Assembly (NCBI GenBank): GCA_013115135.1
Contig: JABANP010000351.1
Coordinates: 1-55,163, forward strand
Reading direction: 5' to 3'
DNA length: 55,163 nucleotides
Source: Perkinsus olseni
Taxonomy: Eukaryota > Perkinsozoa > Perkinsida > Perkinsidae
The position numbers were made by a program, and so were the translations under genes. Positions 21,704 to 31,987 of this stretch are shown piece by piece (position 1 is the first letter of the stretch; each line of letters opens with the position of its first letter). The notes under the pieces are model-generated. The model searched no databases. It was given only the letters and a program-made list of their open reading frames with translations, and was not told where the DNA came from.

Positions 21704-22222
21704 ATGCTCGCCGCTCTAAGGTATCTGCTCTCGACCCTACTTCTGACTTCGATAGTCGCTCAACAGCCCGAAAGCCCGAGCTCTCGGCTGCTCAATGAAA
21801 CCGCCGTGCCACAACCTGAAGCGGCTCCGGCTAATGGAAGCGGTGATGCTGCTTTCTGGCTGCAAATGGCCGCCCAAGTGCGAAACGAGTTGGTGCATGT
21901 GGCTGACGGTGGCAAGAGCATACTACCAGAACTGGCTATCGCAGCCGCAGACGACGAGCACCCTTTTTGGAAGTGGTTGGCGGCTCAGATGGAGGAAGAG
22001 TTCGATAATCTCGGTCTCGATAACACTGACATACTACAAGTCCCTAGCGGAGTCGAGTACGATGTAGGCTTTTTGTTGGCAAGAATTGCTGCTCAAACAT
22101 CTCCCTCAAGCTCCCCGGCTATCGACGACCTCGACTTATCACACCCTCAGGCTGCCGTTGCGAGAGAGAGGGAGCACCCTTTTTCGATATGGATCGCGAG
22201 TTTCTTGGCGTGGTTTTTCTAG
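21704..22222 (+). CDS. Small secreted protein with repeated HPF-x2-W motif (172 aa)
   Basis: Single open frame. I chose the ATG at 21704 because it begins a clear signal peptide (MLAALRYLLSTLLLTSIVAQ); the frame is open 12 codons further but starts at a GTG. The mature chain is acidic, with internal repeats: DAAFWLQMAAQVRNEL, EHPFWKWLAAQMEEEFDN and the C-terminal EHPFSIWIASFLAWFF. Candidate N-glycosylation sites are NET and NGS near residues 32-46 of the precursor. No known family. Two hairpins lie just after the stop (22225-22250 and the footprint at 22257). Confidence 0.65.
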   Translation: MLAALRYLLSTLLLTSIVAQQPESPSSRLLNETAVPQPEAAPANGSGDAAFWLQMAAQVRNELVHVADGGKSILPELAIAAADDEHPFWKWLAAQMEEEFDNLGLDNTDILQVPSGVEYDVGFLLARIAAQTSPSSSPAIDDLDLSHPQAAVAREREHPFSIWIASFLAWFF

Positions 22223-22256
22223 AGACAAGGTAAAAATTACCTTGTCGGCTCTTCGA

Positions 22257-22278
22257 TAATCAGGCTGATTAAATCAGC
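22257..22278. repeat. 22-base palindromic footprint, word taatcagc
   Basis: Perfect structure, 35 bases after the stop of the 172-aa secreted protein. Confidence 0.75.
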
Positions 22279-22849
22279 CTGCTCCGCCGTTTTGTACTGA
22301 CACTGACATTATGTCAATGACATGCCATCAAGAGCCTTTTAATGTAATATATCACCGTCGGCATTGGTTGTGGGGCCTAGATTGCGACACCTAATGGTCG
22401 TGGCCGACACAAGTCTGTCCCTTCAAGCACTAAATGTGCTTGTGCTCTAATCCGAGCACGCGTATTTTTCTCGGGCCTGGCAATGACCGATCCACTAGTC
22501 ATTAGTAGATGGGTCTTTCGTAGTAGCCGATCAAGAGGGCCCCTGTTTTTCAACTCGTCTTCCTGTGGACAAGAACCCTGTGCGTCATCCTGTTGCCGGC
22601 ATGAGTAGGCAGCAGGTCAAGCATCAGTACAGTCGCTGCGTAACGCAGCCTGCGTTCGCTTGGGTAGATGAGTGCTATCATTGGATTAACTCTCTTGTTC
22701 GGCTCATACTCATTCAAGTCAGTCTCTTCTCTGAGTCTTAGAGGTGATGAGTTCAGTTTCAGGCGGCCGAAGCCCAACACTTAGGATATGAGTGATTCTA
22801 AGAGGGCATCGATCGGAACGATTCCTTACCTAACAACTTTTTAGTAACA

Positions 22850-22871
22850 AGTGGGCGGCCCACTGTGGGCC
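22850..22871. repeat. 22-base palindromic footprint, word agtgggcc
   Basis: Perfect structure. Confidence 0.75.
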
Positions 22872-23135
22872 ATTAGACGCTCCCTCGGAGTGAGCTTACC
22901 CTCTCTTATCCCTTTACCAGGTGTTTCTCCAGTACATCGTTTGCGTTGAGTTAACGTTGGGTTCCAAAATAGCAGATGCTGGAGTAGAAGGCCTCCAATT
23001 GCAATATCGGTACCGTTGCTGAACAACGCGTCTGGTGCCTTCGACTCGAGGAGTGTCGCCCTCGAAGGCTTCCCAACTTGAAGTATCACGGCCAGTATCG
23101 CTTCCCAAGGAAGCGATACCTCTATTGCTTAATGA

Positions 23136-23157
23136 CCTATGAATCATAGGCTATGAT
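23136..23157. repeat. 22-base palindromic footprint, word cctatgat
   Basis: Perfect structure. Confidence 0.75.
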
Positions 23158-23181
23158 ATTATCTGTAAGATTCAGGATAGA

Positions 23182-23203
23182 CAGATCAATGATCTGAGAT
23201 CAT
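23182..23203. repeat. 22-base palindromic footprint, word cagatcat
   Basis: Perfect structure, 24 bases after the preceding one. Confidence 0.75.
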
Positions 23204-23400
23204 AGAAAATTCAAAATACAATCTTCCGCTCGTATGCTATATCGTAAAGCTAACACTGGTATGAACTGATACTTTATTGTTTTGGGGTCACTACAACATC
23301 AACGATGCACCATTGCTACCTCGGTGACACCGCCCTTGCGGGGGACATTGGCTCCAATCAAGTGGCGCCCTTCATACCTTCGCAAAAGAAAGGATTCGAG

Positions 23401-23422
23401 GTAGGTAATACCTACTAGGTAT
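23401..23422. repeat. 22-base palindromic footprint, word gtaggtat
   Basis: Perfect structure; the word fits the hAT target pattern nTnnnnAn. Confidence 0.75.
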
Positions 23423-23737
23423 TCTGGCCAACTTAGACATTGTCTAAGTATCTGCGTCACCTCTGTAAGGAGGCTCCTAGCAAGGACTCCTCGCGACCTT
23501 GAACTGCATACCAAAATGAGCGTGGCACATGATTCTACGTGCGTACCCTTTCGAGGGCTGTCTCCATACAGTATAACACCGTCATTGCCTGTATGAGAAT
23601 GCTACGCGGGGAGAACCTTCACGGTTTCCTCCCCTCGTCGCTGTACTGGAAAGAACCATCCTGATTGACTCATAATCATCTTCCCGCCTTGCCGTTACGA
23701 CCGCTCTACAGATGCTGTAGGCCGCTAGCTTGGAATA

Positions 23738-23759
23738 CGGTGGACTCCTCCCAGTGGAG
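23738..23759. repeat. Degraded 22-base footprint, copy C1 only
   Basis: ggtgga / tcctcc / agtgga pattern with about three mismatches. Block C2 has a single gatgga and is 14 bases shorter here. Confidence 0.55.
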
Positions 23760-23836
23760 CATGTCTCCTTATTCCCCCGTTTGAGCTATAACAGGCGCAG
23801 CTGACTCCGACCACCACAGCAAGAAGCCCCCTCGAC

Positions 23837-24599
23837 ATGCGCAGCATCGTCGAAATTTTGTGCTTCGCGAGCCTACGTGGTGCCGTCATTGATATTGAGG
23901 AGCTTAACGTCAGAGGATACCTGTAAGTTAATGTGCGAGCCATCATCATTCATATAGAGGAACGCCACGTCACCCTTCAGGAGAACGAACCCCCCTCCGG
24001 ATCCCTCTCTCGGAAACGGGAGCTTGATAGGCCCGATTCATGGTACGTTAAATCCTCTACATTTGTGTATGACCTGCAAGGTCAGGAGGGAATGTCTACG
24101 AGAAGCCCGTGGGAAAATGCTATCCCTCCGGAAACAACGATTTAGATGGATGCCGCTGCAATACTAAGGAAGCTCCGTATACGCTGGTGAGCTGGGATGT
24201 TGGCTTCAGCTCGAGAAACCCTCAAAGCACGCGCGAATCCCTCTCCAGATCGTCGACCTTCGGAAAGGGGACCCACTGTGAGCAGCCCGGCAGCGGCTGC
24301 CTCCATACTTCCTCCGTATCTACTTTCAGGTAGATAAAAATAATGTCGTCGTGTTCGCAGTCTGCGTGGAGGCCTGCGTTACAACTAAGAGCTGTTCAGA
24401 GCCCCCTAGCGGGTCAGCAGAATGCTACGTCAATCGTTGCTTCGTCGGCTGTTGGTCACATGCGGTAAGCAGGTTGAAGTTCTTTGGTGGATAGTGGACC
24501 CCCTGGGCTTTCTCTTCGCACTCTCAGGACTGCCCGGAATCGGGAATGTGCGTAGTTTTTCGATCCCCCAGAGGAAACGCCTGTCTGTACAAGAACTAA
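23837..24599 (+). CDS. YEKP-family 12-Cys secreted protein, copy C1 (132 aa)
   Basis: Four exons with consistent phases: 23837-23922, 24081-24186, 24330-24464, 24528-24599. Exon 1 is a short hydrophobic leader (MRSIVEILCFASLRGAVIDI), weaker than in other copies. Exon 2: SGGNVYEKPVGKCYPSGNN and GCRCNTKEAP. Exon 3: VVFAVCVEACVTTKSC, AECYVNRCFVGC. Exon 4: DCPESGMC and GNACLYKN-stop. The mature part has 12 cysteines in positions shared by all paralogues, suggesting six disulfides and extracellular location. The exon 2 acceptor (after 24080) is the only one that avoids an in-frame TGA. Family not recognised. Confidence 0.7.
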
Positions 24600-24789
24600 C
24601 GCTGACTGGCAGTCGATGATTGCTTTTGCGGTGGAGAGTCGCCACTCCCGAATTTCGTTTCCGGGTCGAATCATACTCATTTTAATGATAAATATCTAGA
24701 TAATGTTGAGGCAATCGTTGGAGCCCTGCTGTGATACAGCATTCAATCTTGATTGACAAGCATCTCTATGACAAGTAGTATGCGTACAG

Positions 24790-24811
24790 CATAGCGACGC
24801 TATGACAGCGT
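24790..24811. repeat. 22-base palindromic footprint, word catagcgt, C1 only
   Basis: One mismatch in the last repeat. Block C2 (around 29896-29910) lacks it and is 14 bases shorter. Confidence 0.8.
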
Positions 24812-24900
24812 TCTATTCTCTTACACTCTTTACCAGCCATCAAACCTAAGGCGCTGCTTTTCATTCTGCACGACGTGGCTCAGTGTTATCATAACAATAT

Positions 24901-25180
24901 TGATAATGGGATTATCGCAGTTAACGCTCGTCTTGTGCATGCGTCACGCACTCACTGAGTGCATGATGCGTGCATAGCCCATACTCCCGCCCCCCTCATA
25001 GAACTAGGTAGACAGACTTTACACTCCTTCTCGCCTTGCGCTGACTATGAGTAACAACGGAGAAGCAACACATAAGTAAAACCGAAAGCTTTCCTGGGGC
25101 CCGTGACACAAAGGTGACACGACTTGCGACATTGTAGCTCAGTTCTGATGCAGTTGTAGCCCTTATAAGTTGTAAACCAG
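24901..25180. other. Short intergenic stretch
   Basis: Imperfect hairpin at 24940-24980; nothing else. Confidence 0.35.
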
Positions 25181-25340
25181 TCCCAGGATCGATCTTGAGA
25201 ATTGATTTTGAAGATCGATCTTGAAAACGTGTTCAGGGAAGTCGGTCCTGAAACTTTTCAGGACTGATCCCGGGATCGATCTCAAACACTGTTCATAAAA
25301 CACGATCTTGAAACCTGATCCCGGGATAAAACGCTCGCTA
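25181..25340 (+). repeat. Cluster of CCCAGGATCGATC-type repeats, left side
   Basis: Several degenerate repeats of a word like 'aggatcgatcttga' and 'cccgggatcgatct'. Similar words occur in inverted orientation at 26645-26862, so the two clusters could be the ends of a larger foldback-like element. Confidence 0.5.
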
Positions 25341-25379
25341 ACGTGCCAGACCCGGATCCTCTACCTTGGGAGAGTGCGG

Positions 25380-26022
25380 ATCACGGAGCTGAACGTAGAC
25401 CATCCTTGAACGCGCCGCGCTAGGCCGAGGGGGGTAGAACCTCGGGGCCTAGCGACTCCGGAGACCAGACGCCCACACCGCCGCAGGCTGCGTCCTTACT
25501 GGACCTACACGCGGGTAGGTGGCTGAAGCCGAAGCCACTGACCCGGACGAGACCAGCGGCTTCCAGGGGGACGTCTGAGCTGAGGAGCGGTGAGTGCGCT
25601 GCGTACGCAAGGATGGGGGAGCCTCTGCGAGCCCTTGTGCCGAACACGGCGAAGGGACTAACAGGCCCTACGCTGGCTCGGAAACACGAGCAAATAGACG
25701 CGCGGACTCTGAACCCGACATGGGCGGCCCGAAAGGCCTTTGACTGATCCGCGAGCCTATTGACCCGAAAAGGGGCGAGCTGTCTCCGTTCGCTGCGCAA
25801 CCGGCGACGTCGGGATGTGCCGACGAGCTGAATCGCGCAGGTCCGGTTCGCGTGATGTTCGGGCCATGATGTTCCCCGGGCGGAGGGTGGGAAAAAAAGA
25901 AACTCGGCGAGAGCTACCCTTCCACAAAGGGGAGCAGTGAGCCGGCACATGAACAAGCTAGAGAGAAGAAACATGCACATTGCACAATGCACGAAAGACG
26001 CAACCAGCGCACGATGCGCGCG
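25380..26022. other. GC-rich island without a recognised gene
   Basis: Base composition rises sharply compared with both sides. A 190-codon minus-strand frame (25420-25992) is open but Arg/Pro/Ser-rich, as expected of a GC-rich chance frame. It could also be a structured RNA or an element core. Undecided. Confidence 0.35.
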
Positions 26023-26030
26023 GTGCCGAC

Positions 26031-26350
26031 CAGGGTGGCCCAGCGGGGAAGAATGCTATTCTTTCTTACCGGGAATTCCGGAAATTCCCGGGAAGAAAGA
26101 ATGCTCAATATTCCCTGGAAGAATGGTTGAGATTCTTCCCGGGCATTTAGGTGCTTCATTCCAATGGTTTGACCTGAGGAAGCATCGAGTACGGCCGGAT
26201 ATGCGCGCCGAAGGCGCGCGAAAAAAAATTGGGGGGCTTGTTTCAATGGGGAAGAATGCTTTCTTTCTTCCCGGCTATATTCCCGGGAATTCCCGGAAAT
26301 TCCCGGGAATGGGAAGAATGATCCATTCTTCCCACTTTTGGGCCACCCTG
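26031..26350. mobile_element. Intact hAT-type MITE, 320 bp, with 8-bp target duplication
   Basis: Terminal inverted repeats start CAGGGTGGCCCA and end TGGGCCACCCTG, perfect over 12 bases and continuing imperfectly (GGGAAGAATG). The element is flanked on both sides by the same 8 bases, gtgccgac (26023-26030 and 26351-26358). An 8-bp duplication together with a CAGGG-type terminus is the signature of the hAT superfamily. The interior has no coding capacity and consists of GGGAATTCCCGG-type palindromes. Intact ends and a perfect target duplication suggest recent insertion. Confidence 0.92.
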
Positions 26351-26644
26351 GTGCCGACACAAAAGGACCGAGACGACACTAGCGCGAGCATTTTACCGAG
26401 ATGGATGACCGCTGTGCTGGACATTCATCCCTCTTCAATCCCGGGACCCCGTTTGGTGCATAACTTGCACCCACTCGACAACTTGAAATGTTCCACTGCC
26501 GTCCACGGCCATCTCAAATTCTGCACAAGTATACGTAAGTCCCGGAGTTCCCCAGGCGAGGATCGAACCTGGGTCAATCGCTCAGTACAGACGAATAATT
26601 CTGGTGAAGTACGCTGGGACTTTGTGTGGTTTGGTGTTGTTTCG

Positions 26645-26862
26645 CGCGCCACGGAGCCCCCAGGATCGGTCTACACCAGTCCTGAAAAATTGGGTCCCAG
26701 GACCGGTCCTGGGATCGGTCCTGTGCTCCTCTGAACGCGTCCAGGATCGATCCGAAGAATGATCCTAGAGCTGCTCCCAGGATCGATTGACTGAACAGAA
26801 AAAGGCGTCGGTCAGTCCTGGGATTGATCCCGAGTCCTGGGATCGATTTACTGAACAGCCCG
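26645..26862 (-). repeat. Cluster of TCCTGGGATCGATT-type repeats, right side
   Basis: At least six degenerate words such as 'cccaggatcgatt', 'cctgggatcgattta' and 'gactgaacag', in mirror orientation to the cluster at 25181-25340. Confidence 0.5.
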
Positions 26863-28194
26863 CTAATCACATCGAACCACAGCTAGAGGTTTCCCCCACA
26901 AGAAATCGTTCCGCATTTCTCTACGATAGATATTCTGTGTCATCGCTAATTGGCTTGAAGGGAGCAGCGCGGTTCAGAACCGCGGTTCTAACACCACTAA
27001 ACTTTGAGGATCATATAACGCGCGGACACACACTCCCGCAGGCGAACCGCAGCGTCATCCTGGTCCCTATGTCGTGACGACTCCAAGTGAGAGTTTCCCC
27101 TCTATTTGCTAACCCAGCATTCGCCAGGCGGTATGATTGTGCCGGGCTCACATTCCGATTATTTCCCTGATCCGGGAAACCATTACAGCATACAAACCCC
27201 AAGCGAGACAAGTATACTAAGCTGCACAAGCTATACCCTCGGATGAAGTCCTTGCACTCACGGAGTCCGTTGATAACAGACTCACCCGTGTTCTGGCATG
27301 CAAGAGTGGTCATATCTGGCCATGAACCATGAAGTTTGAATCACTTCTAGCATAAAACTCAGTGGTTCTGTTGCATTGCCTGAGAAATCTGCACGGTTCG
27401 AGGCGGTGATTTTTTTGCTCGCCCAGATATATCAGTAACCGTTCCGAATATGACCGTTTCGATTTTACATGCGATGTATCACGATAATATCTATACCCAG
27501 TTGAAATTTCAGCCTTTAACTCGCCTTAGTTGACGAGAAATGAAAATTATTCGAATTTGCCTAAGAAAAATGCACGCTCCTTAGGGGCGCAACGGGAATT
27601 GGGGATCGCCAATTTCAAAATACGCAAAAAATGTGACGAACAAAATCGGTTCGTACCGCTGCTGGAACCTCGATAATTCAAGGCACACTTTGATCAGTCA
27701 ACTTGGAGTGTTGGGCGAGACTGTGGTGTGGTAGCCCGGAACCCGGAGACCGGCTGGCATCGCCAGGATGTCCAACTGCGTTGGACCTACGCGCTTTGTG
27801 TGACTGTCGTGGACACAGCCCCCCGGATGTGTAAGCGGATCGTGCCCGGAGGAAAGGAAGTCTCTCTGGTTGAATATAACCCTGAGAATAGCTTCTTGAC
27901 AATTTGTCTGATCGCACCGCATGTCAATGCTACAGAAAGTCTCCAACTGTGCACATTGGCAGGAGTCTAACTAAGCCGGAACCGGCGTTGGACTATAAAC
28001 TCACACACACACCAACGCGCCTCGGGTCCGCAGTCAATGTGACACCGCAGTCCCATTGCCTTGCACGCGAGCACAAAGGCAACGTCGCCCAGGCAGCCAA
28101 CAAACGGTGTGAGGAAAAATCTCTAGGAATCGACTCGAGGGACCTCTCCGTATCAGGCTCGGCTCCCAGCGCCCGCGAATGCAACAGGCTGTTT

Positions 28195-28216
28195 CTTCAC
28201 AGTGTGAAGTTCACAC
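28195..28216. repeat. 22-base palindromic footprint, word cttcacac
   Basis: Perfect structure; the word fits nTnnnnAn. Confidence 0.75.
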
Positions 28217-28378
28217 TGTGACCGTCCCTTGAGCGCCGACTAACTCACGCCCAAACGACGCTTACTACGCTTGCTTGAACCTGCTCCGGGCGGTGCCCAG
28301 ACCTCCACACATGCCAAACACGAACCCGATGACGTATTCGAGCTTTGCTGCGAACCGGGTTCGAAGGGGAAGGCGGTG

Positions 28379-28400
28379 AACCATCTGATGGTTACCATCA
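28379..28400. repeat. 22-base palindromic footprint, word aaccatca
   Basis: Perfect structure. Confidence 0.75.
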
Positions 28401-28645
28401 AGTGATGGCATCCATAGTGGTGTACCGCTTTGGTCACCGATGGTCCATCAGGCAGAAACCTCTTATAAAAGTTGCTCATACTCCGGCTTCGGCCCGAAGC
28501 CTTCGGCAGTCCCGGACTCTTTCGCGTGATTGCAGATCTTGAGAAATCAACGGAAGCCTTGGGAGCATCCAGGAAATGATCAGTTCTCGAGGATTTGCAT
28601 CACCTGAGGTGGTTCATCTCCGCAAGGGGGCTCTTCGTGCGTACC

Positions 28646-28667
28646 TCCTCGAATCGAGAATCTCGAT
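28646..28667. repeat. 22-base palindromic footprint, word ttctcgat, C2 only
   Basis: One mismatch in the first repeat. Block C1 has a single tttcga near 23549 and is 14 bases shorter. Confidence 0.8.
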
Positions 28668-28934
28668 GGCTGTCTCCACCTAGTATGGCACCACCATAGC
28701 TTGCATTGAAAGCTACCCGAAGATATCCTCCACGGTTCCCTCCCCTCAGTAATGAAATGTGAAGACCTTCCTAGGTGCCTCATCATAACCTCCCTGGCTT
28801 GCTGATAAGACCTCTCTGCAGAGGCTTAAGGCCACTAGCTTGGGATGAGATGGAGCATGTCTCCTCGGTTCAACCCCGAGCTATAACGGGCGCCGCTGAC
28901 TTCGAGCAACACAGCAACAAGAAGCCCTCTCGAC

Positions 28935-29694
28935 ATGCGCGGCGTCGTCGAAATTCTGTGCTTCGTGTGCCTACGCGGTGCCGTCCTGGATCTTGAGAAG
29001 CTTGACTTCAGAGGATACTTGTAAGTGAGGACACGCGCCATCCCATAGAGGCACGCTGTGTCACCCTTCAGGAGAGTGGGCCCCCTACTGATTTCCTCTC
29101 CTGGAAACGGGAGCGTTGACCGCCCGATTTATGGTGGGTTGAGTCCTTTACATTCGTATATAACCTGTGAGGTCAACACTCCTGACTCGGGCGGGAACGT
29201 CTACGAGAAGCCGGTGGGAAAATGCTACACCTCAGGAAACAATGTTGTAGACGGATGCCGCTGCAACACTAAGGAAGGTCCGTTCATGCTGGTGAGCAGG
29301 GAGTCCTCGTCTTCTCCGCCAACCGGCTCTTTAAAAGCACAAGCCAGCAGTTTGCTTGTGCTTTGGAAAGAGCCCCATAGCAGCCCTGGAGCCGCTGCTC
29401 CCACCTTTCCTTAGTATCTACTCTCAGGTTGAGAATAATGTCGTCTTTGCGGCGGTCTGTATAAGCGCTTGCATCACAACTAAGAGCTGCCCCAAGCCTC
29501 CTGGAGGGTCGCCAGAGTGCTACGTCAATCGTTGCTTCGTCAACTGTGCGTCACACCACGTGAGCAGGTTGCAGCTCTTCGGCGGATAATAAAACCCCTG
29601 AGCCTTTTCTTCGCACTCTCAGGACTGCCCGGAGTCGGGAATCTGCGTAGCTTTCCCAGACCCTAGAGGAAATGCCTGTATGTACAAGAACTAG
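28935..29694 (+). CDS. YEKP-family 12-Cys secreted protein, copy C2 (about 145 aa)
   Basis: Exons 28935-29020, about 29144-29291, 29428-29559, 29623-29694. Leader MRGVVEILCFVCLRGAVLDL. Exon 2: GGNVYEKPVGKCYTSGNN and GCRCNTKEGP. Exon 3: VVFAAVCISACITTKSC, ECYVNRCFVNC. Exon 4: DCPESGIC, GNACMYKN-stop. A 14-base difference from C1 inside the start of exon 2 changes the phase relative to C1's acceptor. The upstream acceptor after 29143 restores the frame, adding residues PLHSYITCEVNTPDS. The exon 2 start is therefore the least certain part. Confidence 0.65.
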
Positions 29695-30005
29695 CGTTGT
29701 CGCTGCATGGAGGATTTGAAGTCCCTACTCGCTCTCCGGTGGAGAGTCGCCATTCCCGAATTTTGTTTACAGGTCGAGTCATACTCATCTTAATGATTAA
29801 TATCTAAATAATGTTGAGGCAATCGTTGGAGCCCTGCTGTGATACAGCATTCCGTCTTGATTGAAAAGCATCCTTATGACAAGTAATATGCGTACAGCAT
29901 ATCGATCCATTCTCTCATACTCTTTATCAGCTATCAAACATAAGGTGCTGCTTTCTTTTCTATACAACGTGGCTCAGTGTTATCATAACACTATTGTTAG
30001 TCGAA

Positions 30006-30236
30006 ATGGCAATACCAATTCGGCAAAACAATCGTGACGATACCGAGTCAGAGTCTGAGTCAGGCTCTGACTCATGTCTGACTGTCGGACCTGTCACTCA
30101 AAGTGCGTACGAACTGCAACGATGGCGAGCCTGGCTCGCCTTTGGCGGCCAAACCTCCCACTCGCTTGATCGGATAGCTCCAGCTCCATGGGCGATAACA
30201 TGTCGTAAGCATGTACGTACACAGAAGTGGCGATAG
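30006..30236 (+). CDS. Small acidic-repeat ORF, uncertain
   Basis: MAIPIRQNNRDD followed by TESESESGSDS; 76 codons. The Ser-Glu part is a short GAGTCT-like repeat with inverted symmetry, so the frame may be fortuitous. Confidence 0.15.
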   Translation: MAIPIRQNNRDDTESESESGSDSCLTVGPVTQSAYELQRWRAWLAFGGQTSHSLDRIAPAPWAITCRKHVRTQKWR

Positions 30237-31436
30237 ACAGTCATTGGACTGTATCTGAGTCGCGAGGCTCAGTTAGTCTTGGCATAGTGCGATAACAACC
30301 AAACAGGATCCGTATAGGGACGGACGAGAGGGAAAAAAGGATAAAAAGATGACGATGAGAAACGATGGGTGTGCTCTACTCTAGCGATGACACACCTTGG
30401 AGCAATCGTGTGTGGAGCAATATTGATACCTAGACGGCGCAATAATCGATTGGCGATGATCGGCAGGCGTTCATCGGCCCCATCGGACCACACAACAAAG
30501 CGAAGTCACTTCACGATGGAAGATACCCTAGAAATGTGTGGCCGCCCAGGATAAGCTGCTATTCTGATGGAGAAGAAGAAAGGCAAGGGAAATGAAATTC
30601 ATCTAACAAATGCGCGGTCCTCATTCAGAACTGTTGAACAGTCGCCGCTCAACAGTAGCGAGTCTTACTGCCGTGATTCGTAGACTGTTGTTCCGTTGAA
30701 ACTGCGACTGTTTGTGATTCTGTGACAGAATTTGAATTTCTGTCTCGTAGCGAAATGTTGTGAGTTACAACATGTTACGGCTGGAAGTTGCACCCTCATG
30801 TGCGAAACTGGCTTCGCTTCGCCTGCATGAACCTCGGCCCACTCTTGGCCTAAATAGCTGCAAAGCTATGTGCATGCGTGCAGCTTGAGGGGCTGGCTTT
30901 TGTGATAATTGGAGGTTTTAGGCCCTCATAGGGCAACCTTGCGATGATGGAAGGTCGGTCCTCGGGGAAGTCCAGGGTTGGACTGTTCTTCTCACGCACA
31001 GTCATTTAGATTGTGTGAAGTTGTTGCCTCTGCTACTGGTTCTCAGTCACCGAATCGTTCACGTAGATCTCTTCTGCCTGCTAGGCTACTCTTCGATTGT
31101 CGTTGCGTTTCTCTAGTAGTGGTTAGGTAACAAACCTGTGACAGTTTCTACGCCCTTGTTCGTGCGTGCAGAGTAGTCTGTACGCAAGCTATATTTCAGG
31201 GTCCATCTCACAAGCACTCTCAGTCCAGTGGGTATTGTAAAACTTGAAGTTATATATTATGGAACAGTGTTACAGCAACACTAGTAGTGTTACGCTACCC
31301 ACCCTACCGAGTTCAGAGGAAGTGAAGTGTGGAAACCCCGGCATACGAGCAGTAGTTTTGTATATCTTCACGTCCGGGGTTTGCAAAGTTGTAGCCTGAG
31401 CCTTCAAGAAGAGCCTTCCGCAAACTGCCGAGGCTA

Positions 31437-31458
31437 ATGGACATTGTCCATTGGACAA
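31437..31458. repeat. 22-base palindromic footprint, word atggacaa
   Basis: Perfect structure; the word fits nTnnnnAn. Confidence 0.75.
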
Positions 31459-31585
31459 CAGTACCAAGTCATTGATGCTCTGGCACTCTCCCTTGTCGCG
31501 ATTTCGGAGTTCAAATCCCTGTAGAGGGCAACCGAATAATGACTTCAGTGAGGGAAGATGTGGTCGGGCAAGGGTCATCGTTACC

Positions 31586-31607
31586 CTAACCAGTGGTTAG
31601 TAACCAC
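31586..31607. repeat. 22-base palindromic footprint, word ctaaccac
   Basis: Perfect structure; the word fits nTnnnnAn. Confidence 0.75.
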
Positions 31608-31956
31608 GAGTCGTGTTTGTTTCTTCTCCAGTGTCGTTCATAGTCAACGCGCGGCGGGAGTGTATAGTCTCCCTGCTTCTTTTAAGCTTATCCCCTCGAA
31701 GGGGAATAGCTATGCACGCATCAACACGAAACAGCAGCGGCAGTGTGGGAGCTCTGCAACAGAGCCTCTCTCGAATCTTCAGCTTTGAGCGAGCAATCGC
31801 ACCTTGCGCTCGACTCGTTCTTAAAAGCAAAGGCTACGCCTCAAAGCTCTAAGACTCACAGCGTGGGCTACAGTGCAGCATGGGGCCTGCTGCTGCATAT
31901 CGCAGCCTGCATGTCACGGTGACAAGCTGCGAGCTGAGCTTAGAGAGCAGCAAACG

Positions 31957-31978
31957 ATTCCGAGTCGGAGTTTCCGAC
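31957..31978. repeat. 22-base palindromic footprint, word attccgac, unit A only
   Basis: One mismatch in the inverted part. Unit B has a single ttctga (38177-38182) and is 14 bases shorter. It lies 10 bases before the start codon of YEKP copy A1. Confidence 0.85.
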
Positions 31979-31987
31979 AATCACGGT

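Larger units (their letters stand above)
22223..23534. other. Intergenic region dense in palindromic footprints
   Basis: No coding exon supported. Contains five perfect 22-base footprints (22257, 22850, 23136, 23182, 23401), a near-perfect one at 22303-22324 and an 11+3+11 hairpin at about 23097-23121. Confidence 0.5.
23535..24900 (+). repeat. Dispersed duplicate block C1 (contains a YEKP gene)
   Basis: Aligns with 28636-29996 in the same orientation from 'gtacc...ggctgtctcc' to 'ataacaatattg/ataacactattg', with substitutions and at least three 14-base palindromic indels between the copies. Confidence 0.8.
26863..28635. other. Region with possible exons, no recognised gene
   Basis: Candidate exons: minus strand 27011-27313, with CKDFIRGYSLCSLVYL and a GTGAGT donor after the first 10 codons; plus strand 27728-27970, with DVQLRWTYALCVTVVDTAP and a Thr-x-Cys-rich end; minus strand about 28000-28110, with ACKAMGLRCHIDCGPEARW and several cysteines. 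None could be joined into a gene model. Two perfect footprints (28195, 28379) lie here, and one near-perfect (28486-28507). Confidence 0.3.
28636..29996 (+). repeat. Dispersed duplicate block C2 (contains a YEKP gene)
   Basis: Direct-orientation duplicate of 23535-24900, about 5.1 kb downstream. Confidence 0.8.
30237..31920. other. Intergenic region
   Basis: No gene supported. A 102-codon minus-strand frame at 31270-31578 has a plausible stretch (LQTPDVKIYKTTARMPGFPH) but no domain. Perfect footprints at 31437 and 31586. Confidence 0.35.

Noticed and set aside
25420..25992. 190-codon minus-strand ORF as a gene
   Set aside because: It lies in a GC-rich island where long open frames are expected; composition is Arg/Ser/Pro/Ala-rich with no domain, and other frames are also open.
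26540..26625. tRNA gene on the minus strand (GGTTCGATCC box, 7-bp AAGTCCC/GGGACTT pairing)
   Set aside because: No proper D-arm or anticodon arm and a poorly paired T-stem; at best a tRNA-derived relic.
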